Assembly: GCF_900105165.1 (NCBI RefSeq) | Contig: NZ_LT629740.1 | Coordinates: 4,216,001-4,280,000, forward strand | Length of the DNA: 64,000 nt | Direction of reading: 5' to 3' | Source of the DNA: Mucilaginibacter mallensis | GTDB taxonomy: Bacteria > Bacteroidota > Bacteroidia > Sphingobacteriales > Sphingobacteriaceae | Shown: piece by piece, positions 51,343 through 60,811 of the stretch | Position numbering within the stretch: position 1 is the stretch's first letter | How the letters are laid out: every line of letters begins with the position of its first letter | The notes under the pieces: generated by a model | Database searches by the model: none | What the model was told of the DNA's origin: nothing | What the model saw: the letters and a program-made list of their open reading frames with translations, nothing else | Made by a program: the position numbers and the translations under genes

Positions 51343-53460
51343 TTATTTAGTTAATGTATTTATTTGAAGCATGCTTACCGAGTAGGCATCGAATGTTCTT
51401 GTAAATTTAGCACCGGCTACTTTTATTTTGGAGGTAACAGGAACTATTTTTACCGGATCGCTGATCGTGTTCGTATCTTCGGGTTTATCGCCTTTTATTA
51501 CCACGAGGGTGCCCTCCGGAGATAACTTTCCAGCCCCATTTAAATCGATATCTACCTGCTGCGGCTTTCCTGTTGCATTTACTACTTTAAGAAACAGTTT
51601 TCCCGTTTTGGTGTCCTGGGTAGCTACATAAAACATGGCTGGTATGGGTTGACGCATGTTGTTCGCCGCGCTGTCCTGCTTGGTAGCAGGCCTCGTTTGG
51701 GTAGGAATATTGATGCCGGATACAGGGACTACCTTATCGCCGATATAGCTATTAAACATCTTCTGCACATAATATGATGGCGACCCAAAACTTGTCAATG
51801 CATCATAACCTATCAGGTTTGATTCCCATTGCCATGCTTTCGGCGCGGTTGGAGTAGCATTATTTACATTTGCAAATAAAGGCGCATAGCATGAGCGGAT
51901 AACGAGGTCCGAGTTACGTTCCATACCGGTCATCCAGGCAGCATCACCGAGGGCAGCATTCAAATTGGTGGTGGGCTTGCCTTCCGTTGTTGCCCATTCA
52001 CCTACAAATACTTTATATCCATTGCGGTCGTAGTTATCATAATGTGCCGCGTCCGCTTCCATCCCCCAGGCATCGCGGTAGTAATGTTCATCTACAACTT
52101 CGGGCTTGCGAATTGCTAATTTACCCCTTCCTCCAAGCCAATCCTTACCGCCGATGCTTGCAATACAGTACAGGTTAGGGTATTTGGCTTTAATGCCATC
52201 ACAAAACTGGGCAAAACGTCCGTCGTAACTACCAGACTCATCAAACCCGTCTTCGTTACCAATCTCCACGTAGCTGAGTTTAAAAGGCGCCGGGTGCCCG
52301 TCTGCTGCGCGCTTAGCGCCCCAGTATGTGTGTACGTCGCCGGTAACATATTCAATTTCATCCAACGCATCATCTACATATGGTTTTAAAAGCGGCCCCG
52401 CGTCCACATGGTCACCATCAAGTGAATAGCCGGCATAAACGGCAAGCAGCGGTTCCATTTTAAGGTCTTCGCACCATTCTAAAAATTCAAGTAATCCCAT
52501 TCCGTCAGTGGGGCGGTAGCCCCATGAGCCGGTATGTCCGGGCCGCCCCTCAAGCGGCCCCAAAGTGGTCTTCCATGGAAATGCATCGTTCAATTTCGGG
52601 CCTTCAAGGAAATTACCGCCGGGGAAACGCAAAAACTTCGGCTTCATATCAGCCAATAACTTCATTATATCTTTCCGGTTCCCGTTGGGACGGTTGTGAT
52701 AAGTTGGCGGAAATAACGAGACCAGGTTAAAATAATAAACCCCTGTACGGTTTGTTGAAATAACAAAACGGGCGGCAGATGTCGGTTTAACATTAGCGCC
52801 TGTTGTTAATTTAAGTTCATATTTTTTCCAAAAGGTGCTTTTTACCAAATTAACAGTGCCCGAGGCATATACCGTTTTACCGTCATTGCTTTCTATGCTT
52901 ACGGTTATGGGCCCGGCCGTGTTATCAGCAATTACCGGAATAGGAACTGTAGGCTTGGGATCCCAGGGGTGGGGGGGGAATGGCTTGTTGTCCGTACCCT
53001 TAATATAAAAAGAAGCGTTATAAGTTGTATTAGGCAAAACAGGTATGCCCCAATAACCTTCATTTGCAATACCGGCCCGGCCACCGCCGGTATCCACCAC
53101 AAGTCTTAAACAAGTAGTTAACGCGCCATTAATTGCCTGGCGCTGCTGATCAGTAGGTACATTGCCGGGGTTTGCGGCAACTAATTGAATCGTGGCCTTC
53201 GCACCTCCCTCCCTGATCAGACTCCATGCTTCCGGCGTATTTGGGTTGTCCTTAAATATCCTGTTTTTGATCAGCTCGGCATACAAACCACCATCATACG
53301 AATGGTTGATCTCTTCGGTCATCAACCCATACAGTTGCGGACTTACGTTTGCGCCGGGTTTAGTTACATCAAGCGTAAGCTTAGGGTTTTGTGCTTTCAA
53401 GCTTGTTGCAGTGAACAGGAACAGGCACAAACCTGAAATGGGTAATAATTTTTTTATCAT
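51343..53460 (-). CDS. Alpha-L-arabinofuranosidase GH51
   Basis: The 705-residue protein has a signal peptide (to about residue 23). A GH51 start (SPQLYGLMTEEINHSYDGGL) is followed by a CBM-like insert (about 105-255), then the catalytic barrel. KFLRFPGGNFLEGP, the acid/base Glu in VEIGNEDGFDE and the nucleophile Glu in VFVGEWATTEG are visible. The C-terminal beta-sandwich is complete. It removes arabinofuranose from arabinoxylan or arabinan. It lies 149 bp downstream of the esterase, same strand. Confidence 0.92.
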   Translation of the reverse strand: MIKKLLPISGLCLFLFTATSLKAQNPKLTLDVTKPGANVSPQLYGLMTEEINHSYDGGLYAELIKNRIFKDNPNTPEAWSLIREGGAKATIQLVAANPGNVPTDQQRQAINGALTTCLRLVVDTGGGRAGIANEGYWGIPVLPNTTYNASFYIKGTDNKPFPPHPWDPKPTVPIPVIADNTAGPITVSIESNDGKTVYASGTVNLVKSTFWKKYELKLTTGANVKPTSAARFVISTNRTGVYYFNLVSLFPPTYHNRPNGNRKDIMKLLADMKPKFLRFPGGNFLEGPKLNDAFPWKTTLGPLEGRPGHTGSWGYRPTDGMGLLEFLEWCEDLKMEPLLAVYAGYSLDGDHVDAGPLLKPYVDDALDEIEYVTGDVHTYWGAKRAADGHPAPFKLSYVEIGNEDGFDESGSYDGRFAQFCDGIKAKYPNLYCIASIGGKDWLGGRGKLAIRKPEVVDEHYYRDAWGMEADAAHYDNYDRNGYKVFVGEWATTEGKPTTNLNAALGDAAWMTGMERNSDLVIRSCYAPLFANVNNATPTAPKAWQWESNLIGYDALTSFGSPSYYVQKMFNSYIGDKVVPVSGINIPTQTRPATKQDSAANNMRQPIPAMFYVATQDTKTGKLFLKVVNATGKPQQVDIDLNGAGKLSPEGTLVVIKGDKPEDTNTISDPVKIVPVTSKIKVAGAKFTRTFDAYSVSMLQINTLTK

Positions 53461-53609
53461 GAAAGTTAATTTTATTAATTGTTTTTTTTACACTTATTAT
53501 ACAAGACCAACGCCATAACTGGTCTTAGAGTTAGCTGTAATCATTTTTATTACGCTATTAATTAGACTGGTTATTTTCATCAAACGCTATTTTGGGCTTT
53601 TAAACAAAC

Positions 53610-55595
53610 TCACTTTTGAGTAATCCCCTTCCATTCGTCTGTTCTGAATGGTACGGCTGGCAGCCCTTCTTTATTAACGAGGTTACAAACCGGGTTGTCC
53701 GCCCAGGCGTAACGCACTGCTACCGGAACAGCTACTTTATCCGAACTCACAATTACCTTGTCACCTTCGATCCGGGCAGACGCCCAATAAAACTTTTTAT
53801 CATCTCCGGCAATTGCAAATCCTTTTAGTGAAGCTGTATCGCGGGTTGCAAGTCCCGCACCGGTATCGGTAAAAGTTATGGAGATGTCCTTTCCCTTGAT
53901 AACATAGCTTTTATACATAGGCCCCGAAGCGATAACATTTTTATTATATACCTTTTTATCTGCTATCAACGCCAGCCTGCGTCCAACTTCCTGCTTGTTT
54001 AACGGATGAATACTGTTGGCATCCCCGACATCTATTATGCACGCCATGCCTGTATTGGGTTGCGACAGGGTTAATGTTTGGGCTTCTCTCAGTTCGGCCC
54101 ATTCGCTTTCAGAAGGAAGCGGATCTACTTTTTTGAAATTAGCCAACTGAACATATAAAAAAGGAAGGTTACCCAGGTGCCAGCGTTGTCGCCAGTCGTT
54201 GATCAGCATGGGAAATAATTCTCTATAACGGTAAGCCTCCGTATCATTTGCCTCGCCCTGGTACCAGATAACCCCTTTGACCCCAAAAGGAATTAACGGA
54301 TTAATCATGCCATTAAACAGCAATGCGGAATAATTTTGATAATTGCGAATTTGAGGAAAGGCTGGTTCAACATCTTTTTTATACAACCATTTTCCTGCCA
54401 AAGAAACCTTAGCAACGTCATCGGTAATATAAATATTTTCGGCCGGAGGGTTGAATCCGCCACCGCCCCACAGCATAGCCACTCTGATGCAAATGGTATT
54501 TTCCCCGTTCTTAACCAGGCTGGCAGGTATAGTATAAAATTGTTTTGGATTGCTATTCCAAATAGTTTTGCATATTTCAGCACCATTAAAATAAAGTGAG
54601 TAATTCATTTCGGGGCGGCCAATATTGAGTACTAATTGTTTTCCCGCAAAAGACGGTGGTAGCACAACTTTCTTACGTAACCACATCATCCCTTCATATT
54701 TTCCAATCCCAAAATCTTTAACCATGTGGGGCATTTCAACCGCCGTCCAACCAGAGTCGTCATATTCCGGTAATGGAACAATTTTATCTGAACTGCCCTG
54801 CGGATGATAAACGATGTCCCAAAAATGTACCATATTCAGGCTATCTTTTACAACATTATTTTGACTCAGCGTATCATTCGCAAGTATTTTTGCCCTGGTA
54901 GCAGTCGAGGTAAGCAGCATTTCCCGGCTTGTCCAGGTTTGTACCGGCGTTCCGCCCCAGGTACTTTGAATGATACCAATGGGTACATTTTGTTCTGTAT
55001 GTATTTTACGTGCAAAATAATAGGCTACTGCAGAAAACTGCTTTACATTATTTGTGTCACATAGTTTCCACTTACCCGCTAAAAAATCAGATTGAGGAGT
55101 AAGTTTTATATCGTGTTCTACAATAAGAAAGCGGATTTGGGGGAAATCTGCTTTGCCAATTTCATTCGGAGCATCCCGCGCTTGTTGTACCTGCAATTCC
55201 ATATTGGATTGTCCGGAAGCCAGCCAGACATCTCCAATAAGAATTCCTTTTAGTTTGATGGCGGATTCTGGCTTTCCTGATTCAAAAATCTTGAGGTCAT
55301 AAGGGCCTCCTGCCTTAAACTTCGTAAAATGCAACATCCATTTGCCTTCCTTATCTGTTTTTGCTTTTATAGTTTCCTTGCCAAGCATTGCAACAATCAA
55401 GGAACCCGGAGTTGCTTTTCCCCAAACCGGAATGGCTATGCCTCTTTGCAAAACCATATTGTCGCCAAACACTTTTGGCAAAGTTATTTGGGCGTATCCT
55501 GATTGAGCGTTAACTGACAGGCCGGCCAACAATAGCATATAAAACATCAAAAAAAACTTATATATTATTTTCAATTTTGACATTAATATATCCAT
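53610..55595 (-). CDS. Sialate O-acetylesterase-type SGNH carbohydrate esterase (second paralogue)
   Basis: The 661-residue paralogue of the protein at 5834-7828 has the same order: signal peptide, beta domain, SGNH Ser block (WLASGQSNMELQ, about 126), a GH2-type jelly-roll insert and a returning SGNH half (GVKGVIWYQGEANDTEAYRY). DVGDANSIHPLNK has the catalytic Asp/His. ATG 55595 is 3 bp after the GH39 stop; Met5 (55583) is an alternative start. In this locus it probably deacetylates xylan-type chains so the xylosidases can act. Confidence 0.88.
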   Translation of the reverse strand: MDILMSKLKIIYKFFLMFYMLLLAGLSVNAQSGYAQITLPKVFGDNMVLQRGIAIPVWGKATPGSLIVAMLGKETIKAKTDKEGKWMLHFTKFKAGGPYDLKIFESGKPESAIKLKGILIGDVWLASGQSNMELQVQQARDAPNEIGKADFPQIRFLIVEHDIKLTPQSDFLAGKWKLCDTNNVKQFSAVAYYFARKIHTEQNVPIGIIQSTWGGTPVQTWTSREMLLTSTATRAKILANDTLSQNNVVKDSLNMVHFWDIVYHPQGSSDKIVPLPEYDDSGWTAVEMPHMVKDFGIGKYEGMMWLRKKVVLPPSFAGKQLVLNIGRPEMNYSLYFNGAEICKTIWNSNPKQFYTIPASLVKNGENTICIRVAMLWGGGGFNPPAENIYITDDVAKVSLAGKWLYKKDVEPAFPQIRNYQNYSALLFNGMINPLIPFGVKGVIWYQGEANDTEAYRYRELFPMLINDWRQRWHLGNLPFLYVQLANFKKVDPLPSESEWAELREAQTLTLSQPNTGMACIIDVGDANSIHPLNKQEVGRRLALIADKKVYNKNVIASGPMYKSYVIKGKDISITFTDTGAGLATRDTASLKGFAIAGDDKKFYWASARIEGDKVIVSSDKVAVPVAVRYAWADNPVCNLVNKEGLPAVPFRTDEWKGITQK

Positions 55596-55598
55596 TGG

Positions 55599-57185
55599 TT
55601 AATTTTTAATCAGGTTTATCAGAATAACATCGTTTTCGCGTATATCCAATTCCCTGGAAAACACGCCGCTTGGTTTTATTTCAATCTGCTGTATTGCCAT
55701 AGGAGAACCATTTTGTTCTTTTAACTTTTTAACCTGCTGCAATGTTAGCTGTGATGGCCTGCCCATATCCACATAGCTTGTATATGCGTCATTCACCCTG
55801 TATCCTACTTTATAAATTTCCATCGTGTATTTTCCTGCCGGTATATGCGATAAATTAACTCTTACTTTGCCTTTAGTTTTGGCTGGCAAGTCTTTAATAT
55901 AATAAGCCTGATTATTTACAGAATCCGGCAAGGTATAGGTGTAATCCCACAACAAAACCTGAACATCTCCTCTGTTATCTTTACAGGCCCAGGAAGAACT
56001 GTCTCGATTGGCTAATTCAGTTCCTCCCAGTTTGTTTAAAAAGGAATAGGCAAAAAATGCGGGTTTTTTGATCCCTTCGATGTTCATTAAGCCAAATCCG
56101 CCGTGAAAAGGGGTAAAACGAGGTCCGGCCTCTTCAAAAATATCAGTAAATGTCCAGTAGGACATTGAATTGGCCGCCGATCCAACCTGTTTTAATTTTT
56201 TAAGTATGTATGCAGCTTCGTGATAGCTATCATGAAGAGGGTCTGAAGGCGTGTATGACGAGCTCCATTCTGTATAATGTAGTTCCAGCCCGGGAATGGC
56301 TGAATTTTGAATCTGTTTGCGTGAATTTAAAACATCGCCGCTAACGCTCCATTCGTTTTTGTCGAGCACCGTACCCGTTGATCCGTGTTCATCCAGAAAT
56401 CCCTGTTTTACGCCGTAAGCATGTGTGCTGATAAAATCGATAGGCACGGAATTATTTTTACAAAAGTCTATCATTTCAGGCACCCAGGCGGCCCCTGCCG
56501 TGGCTGGACCGCCAACTCTGTAAGCAGGGTTGACGCTTTTAATTGCCCGCGCGCTGTATTGATATAATTTGAAATAATCCGCCTGCGTACCGGTCCAGAA
56601 ACCATCTTTCAAGTTCGGTTCGTTCCAAACTTCAAAATACCAGGTTTTTACTTCTTTGGCACCGTACCGTTCAGTAAAGTGTTGGGTCAGGTTACGAATT
56701 AAATCCGCCCATTTTTTATAATCTTTGGGCAGTGTTACATTACCTCTCCACCAGAAAATTGTTTTGCCCCCGCTGGCAAGTGCTCCCGGCATGAAGCCTA
56801 ACTCTACGAATGGCTTCATGCCTATACTAACAATGTAGTCATACAAAGCATCAACATACTGGTAATTATATTGCGGGTTACCATTACGGTCTTCGCTATA
56901 AACAGCCATATCATCGGTGAGCAACCCGTGCATGCGGATATATTTGAAGCCGCATTCTTTCCTCGCAATAGCTAGCTGCTGCTGCCAGTCAGCCCTTAAC
57001 CCTTCATTTGCACGCCCGGCACCTACGCATTCTTTAAATGAAGTATTTAAGGGCCCTATTTCTTTATTAAAATCGACCTGAATAATTCTTTCGGTGCCTG
57101 TATGGCCTTTTTCATCTTTGTTTTGTGCTAATGCTATGCTTAAAAATAAACTTCCCAAAACAAGTAGTAAATATTTCTTTTTCAT
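55599..57185 (-). CDS. GH39-family beta-xylosidase-like enzyme
   Basis: The 528-residue secreted protein has a signal peptide (1-20). The TIM barrel has YIRMHGLLTDDMAVYSEDRN, the acid/base Glu in FEVWNEPNLKDGFW (about 187) and the nucleophile Glu in LHYTEWSSSYTPSD (about 298). A C-terminal beta-sandwich carries the accessory strands usual in GH39. The family acts on beta-xylosides or alpha-iduronides; xylosides fit the neighbours. It is tightly linked (3 bp) to the esterase downstream and 149 bp from GH3 upstream. Confidence 0.88.
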   Translation of the reverse strand: MKKKYLLLVLGSLFLSIALAQNKDEKGHTGTERIIQVDFNKEIGPLNTSFKECVGAGRANEGLRADWQQQLAIARKECGFKYIRMHGLLTDDMAVYSEDRNGNPQYNYQYVDALYDYIVSIGMKPFVELGFMPGALASGGKTIFWWRGNVTLPKDYKKWADLIRNLTQHFTERYGAKEVKTWYFEVWNEPNLKDGFWTGTQADYFKLYQYSARAIKSVNPAYRVGGPATAGAAWVPEMIDFCKNNSVPIDFISTHAYGVKQGFLDEHGSTGTVLDKNEWSVSGDVLNSRKQIQNSAIPGLELHYTEWSSSYTPSDPLHDSYHEAAYILKKLKQVGSAANSMSYWTFTDIFEEAGPRFTPFHGGFGLMNIEGIKKPAFFAYSFLNKLGGTELANRDSSSWACKDNRGDVQVLLWDYTYTLPDSVNNQAYYIKDLPAKTKGKVRVNLSHIPAGKYTMEIYKVGYRVNDAYTSYVDMGRPSQLTLQQVKKLKEQNGSPMAIQQIEIKPSGVFSRELDIRENDVILINLIKN

Positions 57186-57334
57186 TTTATAAATATGCGC
57201 CCTATGTTGCCAGAGGCCTGTAAATAATTAGACACTATTCAGCATGTATGGGTATGCCATTTGCCGTAAGTGCCTCGATTGTCAACTGGAAAATTTCACA
57301 ATTGCCGAAGCCTGCATTATGACTCGCGGTTAAC

Positions 57335-59497
57335 CTACTTAATATTAAACGTTGCTGTTTGCCTGATATCTCTCGATGACGCAGCGGCCAGTATCTTGTA
57401 TTGACCAGGCTCAATCACCCAATTTTTTAATTTATCGTTAAAATAGGCGAGGTCGTTTATAGCTATGTTTATTAAAACAGGAGCCGTTTGACCCGGTGCT
57501 ATCATAATCTTTTTAAATGCCTTTAGTTCTTTGCCAGGGCGCAAAACTGAAGAGTTTAGTTTGCTGATATAAAGTTGAACAACTTCTTTTCCTGCTACGG
57601 CGCCGGTGTTCTTAATCTTTAAGGAAACCGTTATTTTATCCCCACTTTTATACGCTTTCTTGTTAATGGCCAAATCAGTATAAGTAAAATGAGTATATGA
57701 CAACCCGTAACCAAAGCAATACAGCGGTTCTATGTTTTTAGTGTCGTACCAGCGATAACCTACCAGTATGCCTTCTTTATAATCAGCCGTCAGGTGTTTA
57801 CCCGGATATGTATTTAAGGCAGCCGCCGGTGAGTCACCCAACGAGACAGGAAAGGTAAATGGTAAACGGCCTGACGGGTTCACTATACCTTTTAAAACAT
57901 CGGCCAGTGCATTCCCTGCTTCCGATCCGTTAAACCACGACCAAACAATCGTTTGATTTGATTTTTTGATTTCATTCAGATCGTACGGAGCGCCCGCCAT
58001 TATTACGATAATCGTATTAGGGTTAGCTGCACTAACCGCGTTAACCAATGCCTGCTCGCCAAAGGGCAGCTCCAAATTTTTGCGGTCATGGCCTTCGCTT
58101 TCAAACTCGCGATTAGAACCGATGCATAAAATGGCGATGTCGGTTGTTTTTGCAAGCGCCACGGCCTGGTCGATCAAAGTTTGGTCGGGGTGATCATAAC
58201 CAGCATTCTGCGCATCCGTATTGTTTGCTAAATAATTCGCCTTGTACCCCTGGGCGAAACTGATGCTCGCCGTTTTGCCGAACCGTGATTTTATACCCTC
58301 CAAAGCTGTTATCTCGTGTTGCGCTTTTACGCCTGCTCCGTACCCGCCTAATGCAAACGTACGGGTGGCATTATCACCGATAACGGCAATACTTTTAATG
58401 TTGCTTGCCTTTAATGGTAATAAATGAGCATCATTTTTTAACAGGACTATAGATTCTGTTGCAATATCATATGCGGCTTTGGCATGCGCTAGTGTGGCAA
58501 TAGACCCTTTTGGGTGATTTGCACTCATGGATGTATGATAAATCAACCATAAGATCCTCCTCACTTTATCATCTATTGTTTTTACTGAAACCTGGCCTGA
58601 TTTTACTGCCGCAAGTAGTGGCTTAGCAAAATACCACTGATCATACGGCCCGCTTGAGCCCATTTCTATATCCAGGCCATTATTAGCGGCCGCAACGGTA
58701 TGGTGTACACCGCTCCAGTCGGACATGACCACTCCCTTAAAGCCCCAGCCTTTTTTTAACACTTTATTTAGTAAAAAGTCATTCTCCGAACACCAGTAAC
58801 TGTTCACTTTATTGTAAGCCGACATTACCGTATAAGCATTACCTTGCTGTACCGCCGCTTTAAAGGCGGGGAAATATATTTCGCGCAAAGTACGCTCATC
58901 AACTATCGTGTTTACGCTATCGCGGTTGAGTTCCTGGTTATTGGCAGCAAAGTGTTTTATACAGGCTGCTACATGCTGACTTTGAATCCCTTTTACTGAT
59001 TGAATAGCCAATTGACCGTTTAAATATGGATCTTCAGAATAGTACTCGTAGGTGCGACCGCAAAGCGGCATCCGGCAAATATTGAATGCGGGTGCAAGCA
59101 TGATGTTCTTTTTCATAGCGTTGGCTTCCTCGCCCATAACTACCCCGTATTTATTTGCCATTGCAGGGTTCCATGTGGCTGCTATGGCCGAGCCGTTGGG
59201 TAAAAACGTGGCGGAATCAGTTGTCCAGTTTGCTGAAGCCCAGTCGAAGCGTTTTATTTCTTCCCGCACACCTAATGGGCCGTCATCGCAGGTTAGTTCG
59301 GGGATACCCAAACGCGGCACACCTGCTGAGGAAAATAGGGCATTACCGTGCAGCATCTCTATTTTTTCTTCCAGTGTCATCTTCTTTAAGATGCTAGTGA
59401 TCTTAGCCTGTCGCGCAGCTTCGTTTTTATTTTGTGCCGAAGCGTTTCCAAACAAAAACAGGGCAGCACCTAGTACTATAATATATTTTATACGCAT
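57335..59497 (-). CDS. GH3-family beta-glucosidase/beta-xylosidase
   Basis: The 720-residue protein has a signal peptide (to about 21). The N-terminal (beta/alpha)8 domain has KHFAANNQELNRDSV and the nucleophile Asp in GVVMSDWSGVHH. The alpha/beta-sandwich domain follows (CIGSNREFESEGHDRKNLEL, whose ESEGHDR holds the acid/base Glu). The C-terminal FN3-like domain is complete. It cleaves terminal beta-glucose or beta-xylose from oligosaccharides. It starts 7 bp after the AraC-type gene, in the same transcript. Confidence 0.93.
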   Translation of the reverse strand: MRIKYIIVLGAALFLFGNASAQNKNEAARQAKITSILKKMTLEEKIEMLHGNALFSSAGVPRLGIPELTCDDGPLGVREEIKRFDWASANWTTDSATFLPNGSAIAATWNPAMANKYGVVMGEEANAMKKNIMLAPAFNICRMPLCGRTYEYYSEDPYLNGQLAIQSVKGIQSQHVAACIKHFAANNQELNRDSVNTIVDERTLREIYFPAFKAAVQQGNAYTVMSAYNKVNSYWCSENDFLLNKVLKKGWGFKGVVMSDWSGVHHTVAAANNGLDIEMGSSGPYDQWYFAKPLLAAVKSGQVSVKTIDDKVRRILWLIYHTSMSANHPKGSIATLAHAKAAYDIATESIVLLKNDAHLLPLKASNIKSIAVIGDNATRTFALGGYGAGVKAQHEITALEGIKSRFGKTASISFAQGYKANYLANNTDAQNAGYDHPDQTLIDQAVALAKTTDIAILCIGSNREFESEGHDRKNLELPFGEQALVNAVSAANPNTIIVIMAGAPYDLNEIKKSNQTIVWSWFNGSEAGNALADVLKGIVNPSGRLPFTFPVSLGDSPAAALNTYPGKHLTADYKEGILVGYRWYDTKNIEPLYCFGYGLSYTHFTYTDLAINKKAYKSGDKITVSLKIKNTGAVAGKEVVQLYISKLNSSVLRPGKELKAFKKIMIAPGQTAPVLINIAINDLAYFNDKLKNWVIEPGQYKILAAASSRDIRQTATFNIK

Positions 59498-59504
59498 TGA
59501 TTAT

Positions 59505-60056
59505 TTAAAATTTAGTTTGTAATTTATTGTTCATATTCTTTTTGCTAAACCCTGCTATTTTAGGCGCAGGCCAGCCCATAGTACTTAATATTACCTGGGT
59601 TTTAGCCTTGCGGATAAAAAGAACGTAAGCAGAGGGGAGGATATCGTATTCTCTTTTAAAAAGCTTTGCGAAATATTGAGGTGCTTCAAACCCAACTTCA
59701 CTGGCTACCTGGTTAATCTTCATTTCTGTATTTTCGAGTAAATGGGCAGCTTTCTGCAGGCGGATTGTCTGTATAAACTCCACAGGCGATTTACCGGTAA
59801 GCATTTTAAGTTTCTTATACAACGATACCCGGCACATTTTCATCTCACGACTGGTTGTTTCAACAGAAAGATTGGGGTTTGATATGTTCTGCTTGATATA
59901 CTCAATTAATTCACCCAAGAATTTCTCATTCCCTGTTTGTAGATATGCCTCTTCAAAGTGCACCCTTATCTGCCCCTCAGAAACCCGTTTATATTTTTTC
60001 TGAAGCTTGTCGGGTATTCTAAAGGCCCTTCTCTTTTTCACTGCTTTATACAACAT
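59505..60056 (-). CDS. AraC-family DNA-binding protein, probably remnant or short form of a hybrid two-component regulator
   Basis: The 183-residue protein has a double HTH AraC domain (about 62-150; SLYKKLKMLTGKSPVEFIQT, then INQVASEVGFEAPQYFAKLF, then YDILPSAY). The N-terminal 45 residues (AVKKRRAFRIPDKLQKKYKR) resemble the linker after the receiver in Bacteroidota hybrid histidine kinases, but no receiver, kinase or sensor follows upstream; an in-frame TAG directly precedes the ATG. It may be a stand-alone regulator of the GH3-GH39 genes, 7 bp away, or the surviving tail of a larger regulator. Confidence 0.8.
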   Translation of the reverse strand: MLYKAVKKRRAFRIPDKLQKKYKRVSEGQIRVHFEEAYLQTGNEKFLGELIEYIKQNISNPNLSVETTSREMKMCRVSLYKKLKMLTGKSPVEFIQTIRLQKAAHLLENTEMKINQVASEVGFEAPQYFAKLFKREYDILPSAYVLFIRKAKTQVILSTMGWPAPKIAGFSKKNMNNKLQTKF

Positions 60057-60069
60057 CTATTAATTAATG

Positions 60070-60290
60070 GCTTATAATATTATTAAAAATCAAATCATCC
60101 AATTGAATTTCAAATAGTTCCCACTTGTCAGTTTTTCTATCATATATAACTTTCTTGAAACCCTCTTTCAAAGGATGTCCGGAATTTGCAGGTAGCACGG
60201 AAAAATATACTTTATATCATATTGCTCGAACTTCCGTGTGTTGTTGGCCTTGAAATAATTGGAGCCAATGTTTTATTTATCATCTTGGAT
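60070..60290 (-). pseudogene. Short frameshifted coding fragment, family not recognized
   Basis: Two overlapping minus-strand frames read as one protein after a shift: GSNYFKANNTRKFEQYDIKY, IFPC, then in the next frame VLPANSGHPLKEGFKKVIYD and TDKWELFEIQLDDLIF up to a TAA at 60070. There is no start codon or ribosome site for either part. It looks like the degraded C-terminal end of a gene. Confidence 0.3.
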
Positions 60291-60320
60291 ATGATGAAAC
60301 CTATTGTTGAAAATCTCATT

Positions 60321-60545
60321 TCAAAGGTACGTCAGCCCATAATGCTCTAAACATTTTTTTGTGAAGTTCTTAATAAGGACCAAACCCTCGTTAAATATTT
60401 TTTTCGATTCAGGCGATATGATAGGGTTACTGAAGTAAGCAGGGTGCTCCTTCAGCAAAATACCGATCGTCTCAAAATTCTCTATCAAAGCTTTAATTTC
60501 ACTTTCATCTAATTCTTGTGCTTTTGAAATAATTTGATCTTCCAT
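60321..60545 (-). CDS. Small helical protein, function unknown
   Basis: The 74-residue product (MEDQIISKAQELDESEIKAL ... KKCLEHYGLTYL) follows an aaaaaaaaggg stretch that can serve as ribosome site. The composition is acidic and predicted helical, with one Cys. No family is recognized. It lies on the same strand between the GH43 gene and the AraC gene. A real small gene is likelier than chance, but not certain. Confidence 0.45.
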   Translation of the reverse strand: MEDQIISKAQELDESEIKALIENFETIGILLKEHPAYFSNPIISPESKKIFNEGLVLIKNFTKKCLEHYGLTYL

Positions 60546-60608
60546 AATCCCTTTTTTTTAATACCCTTTAGAGTTAATCGTATAAATTAGTTTGAACTTG
60601 CGGAATTA

Positions 60609-60648
60609 TGCCGGTATCATGAATAAACGCTTATTCATGATACCGGCA
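60609..60648 (-). terminator. Strong hairpin, probable terminator of the GH43 operon
   Basis: An 18-bp perfect stem (tgccggtatcatgaataa with its reverse complement, 60631-60648) and a 4-nt loop (acgc). It lies 164 bp after the GH43 stop on the minus strand. There is no long T-run on the minus side, but gtttta follows on the plus side. It may also protect mRNA ends. Confidence 0.5.
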
Positions 60649-60811
60649 GTTTTAGTGTCATTGTCTTAAATAATTCGCGGCTTGCTGAATCAACGTTTAT
60701 TTGCCTCCTGCTCTCAAAAGAAAGGCTTAACGGTTTCGCCGAATCGGCAGTAACAGCCCGTTTGAATCGCACATCTACTTATAAATAGCATCAATAAACC
60801 AGCAACCGGAA

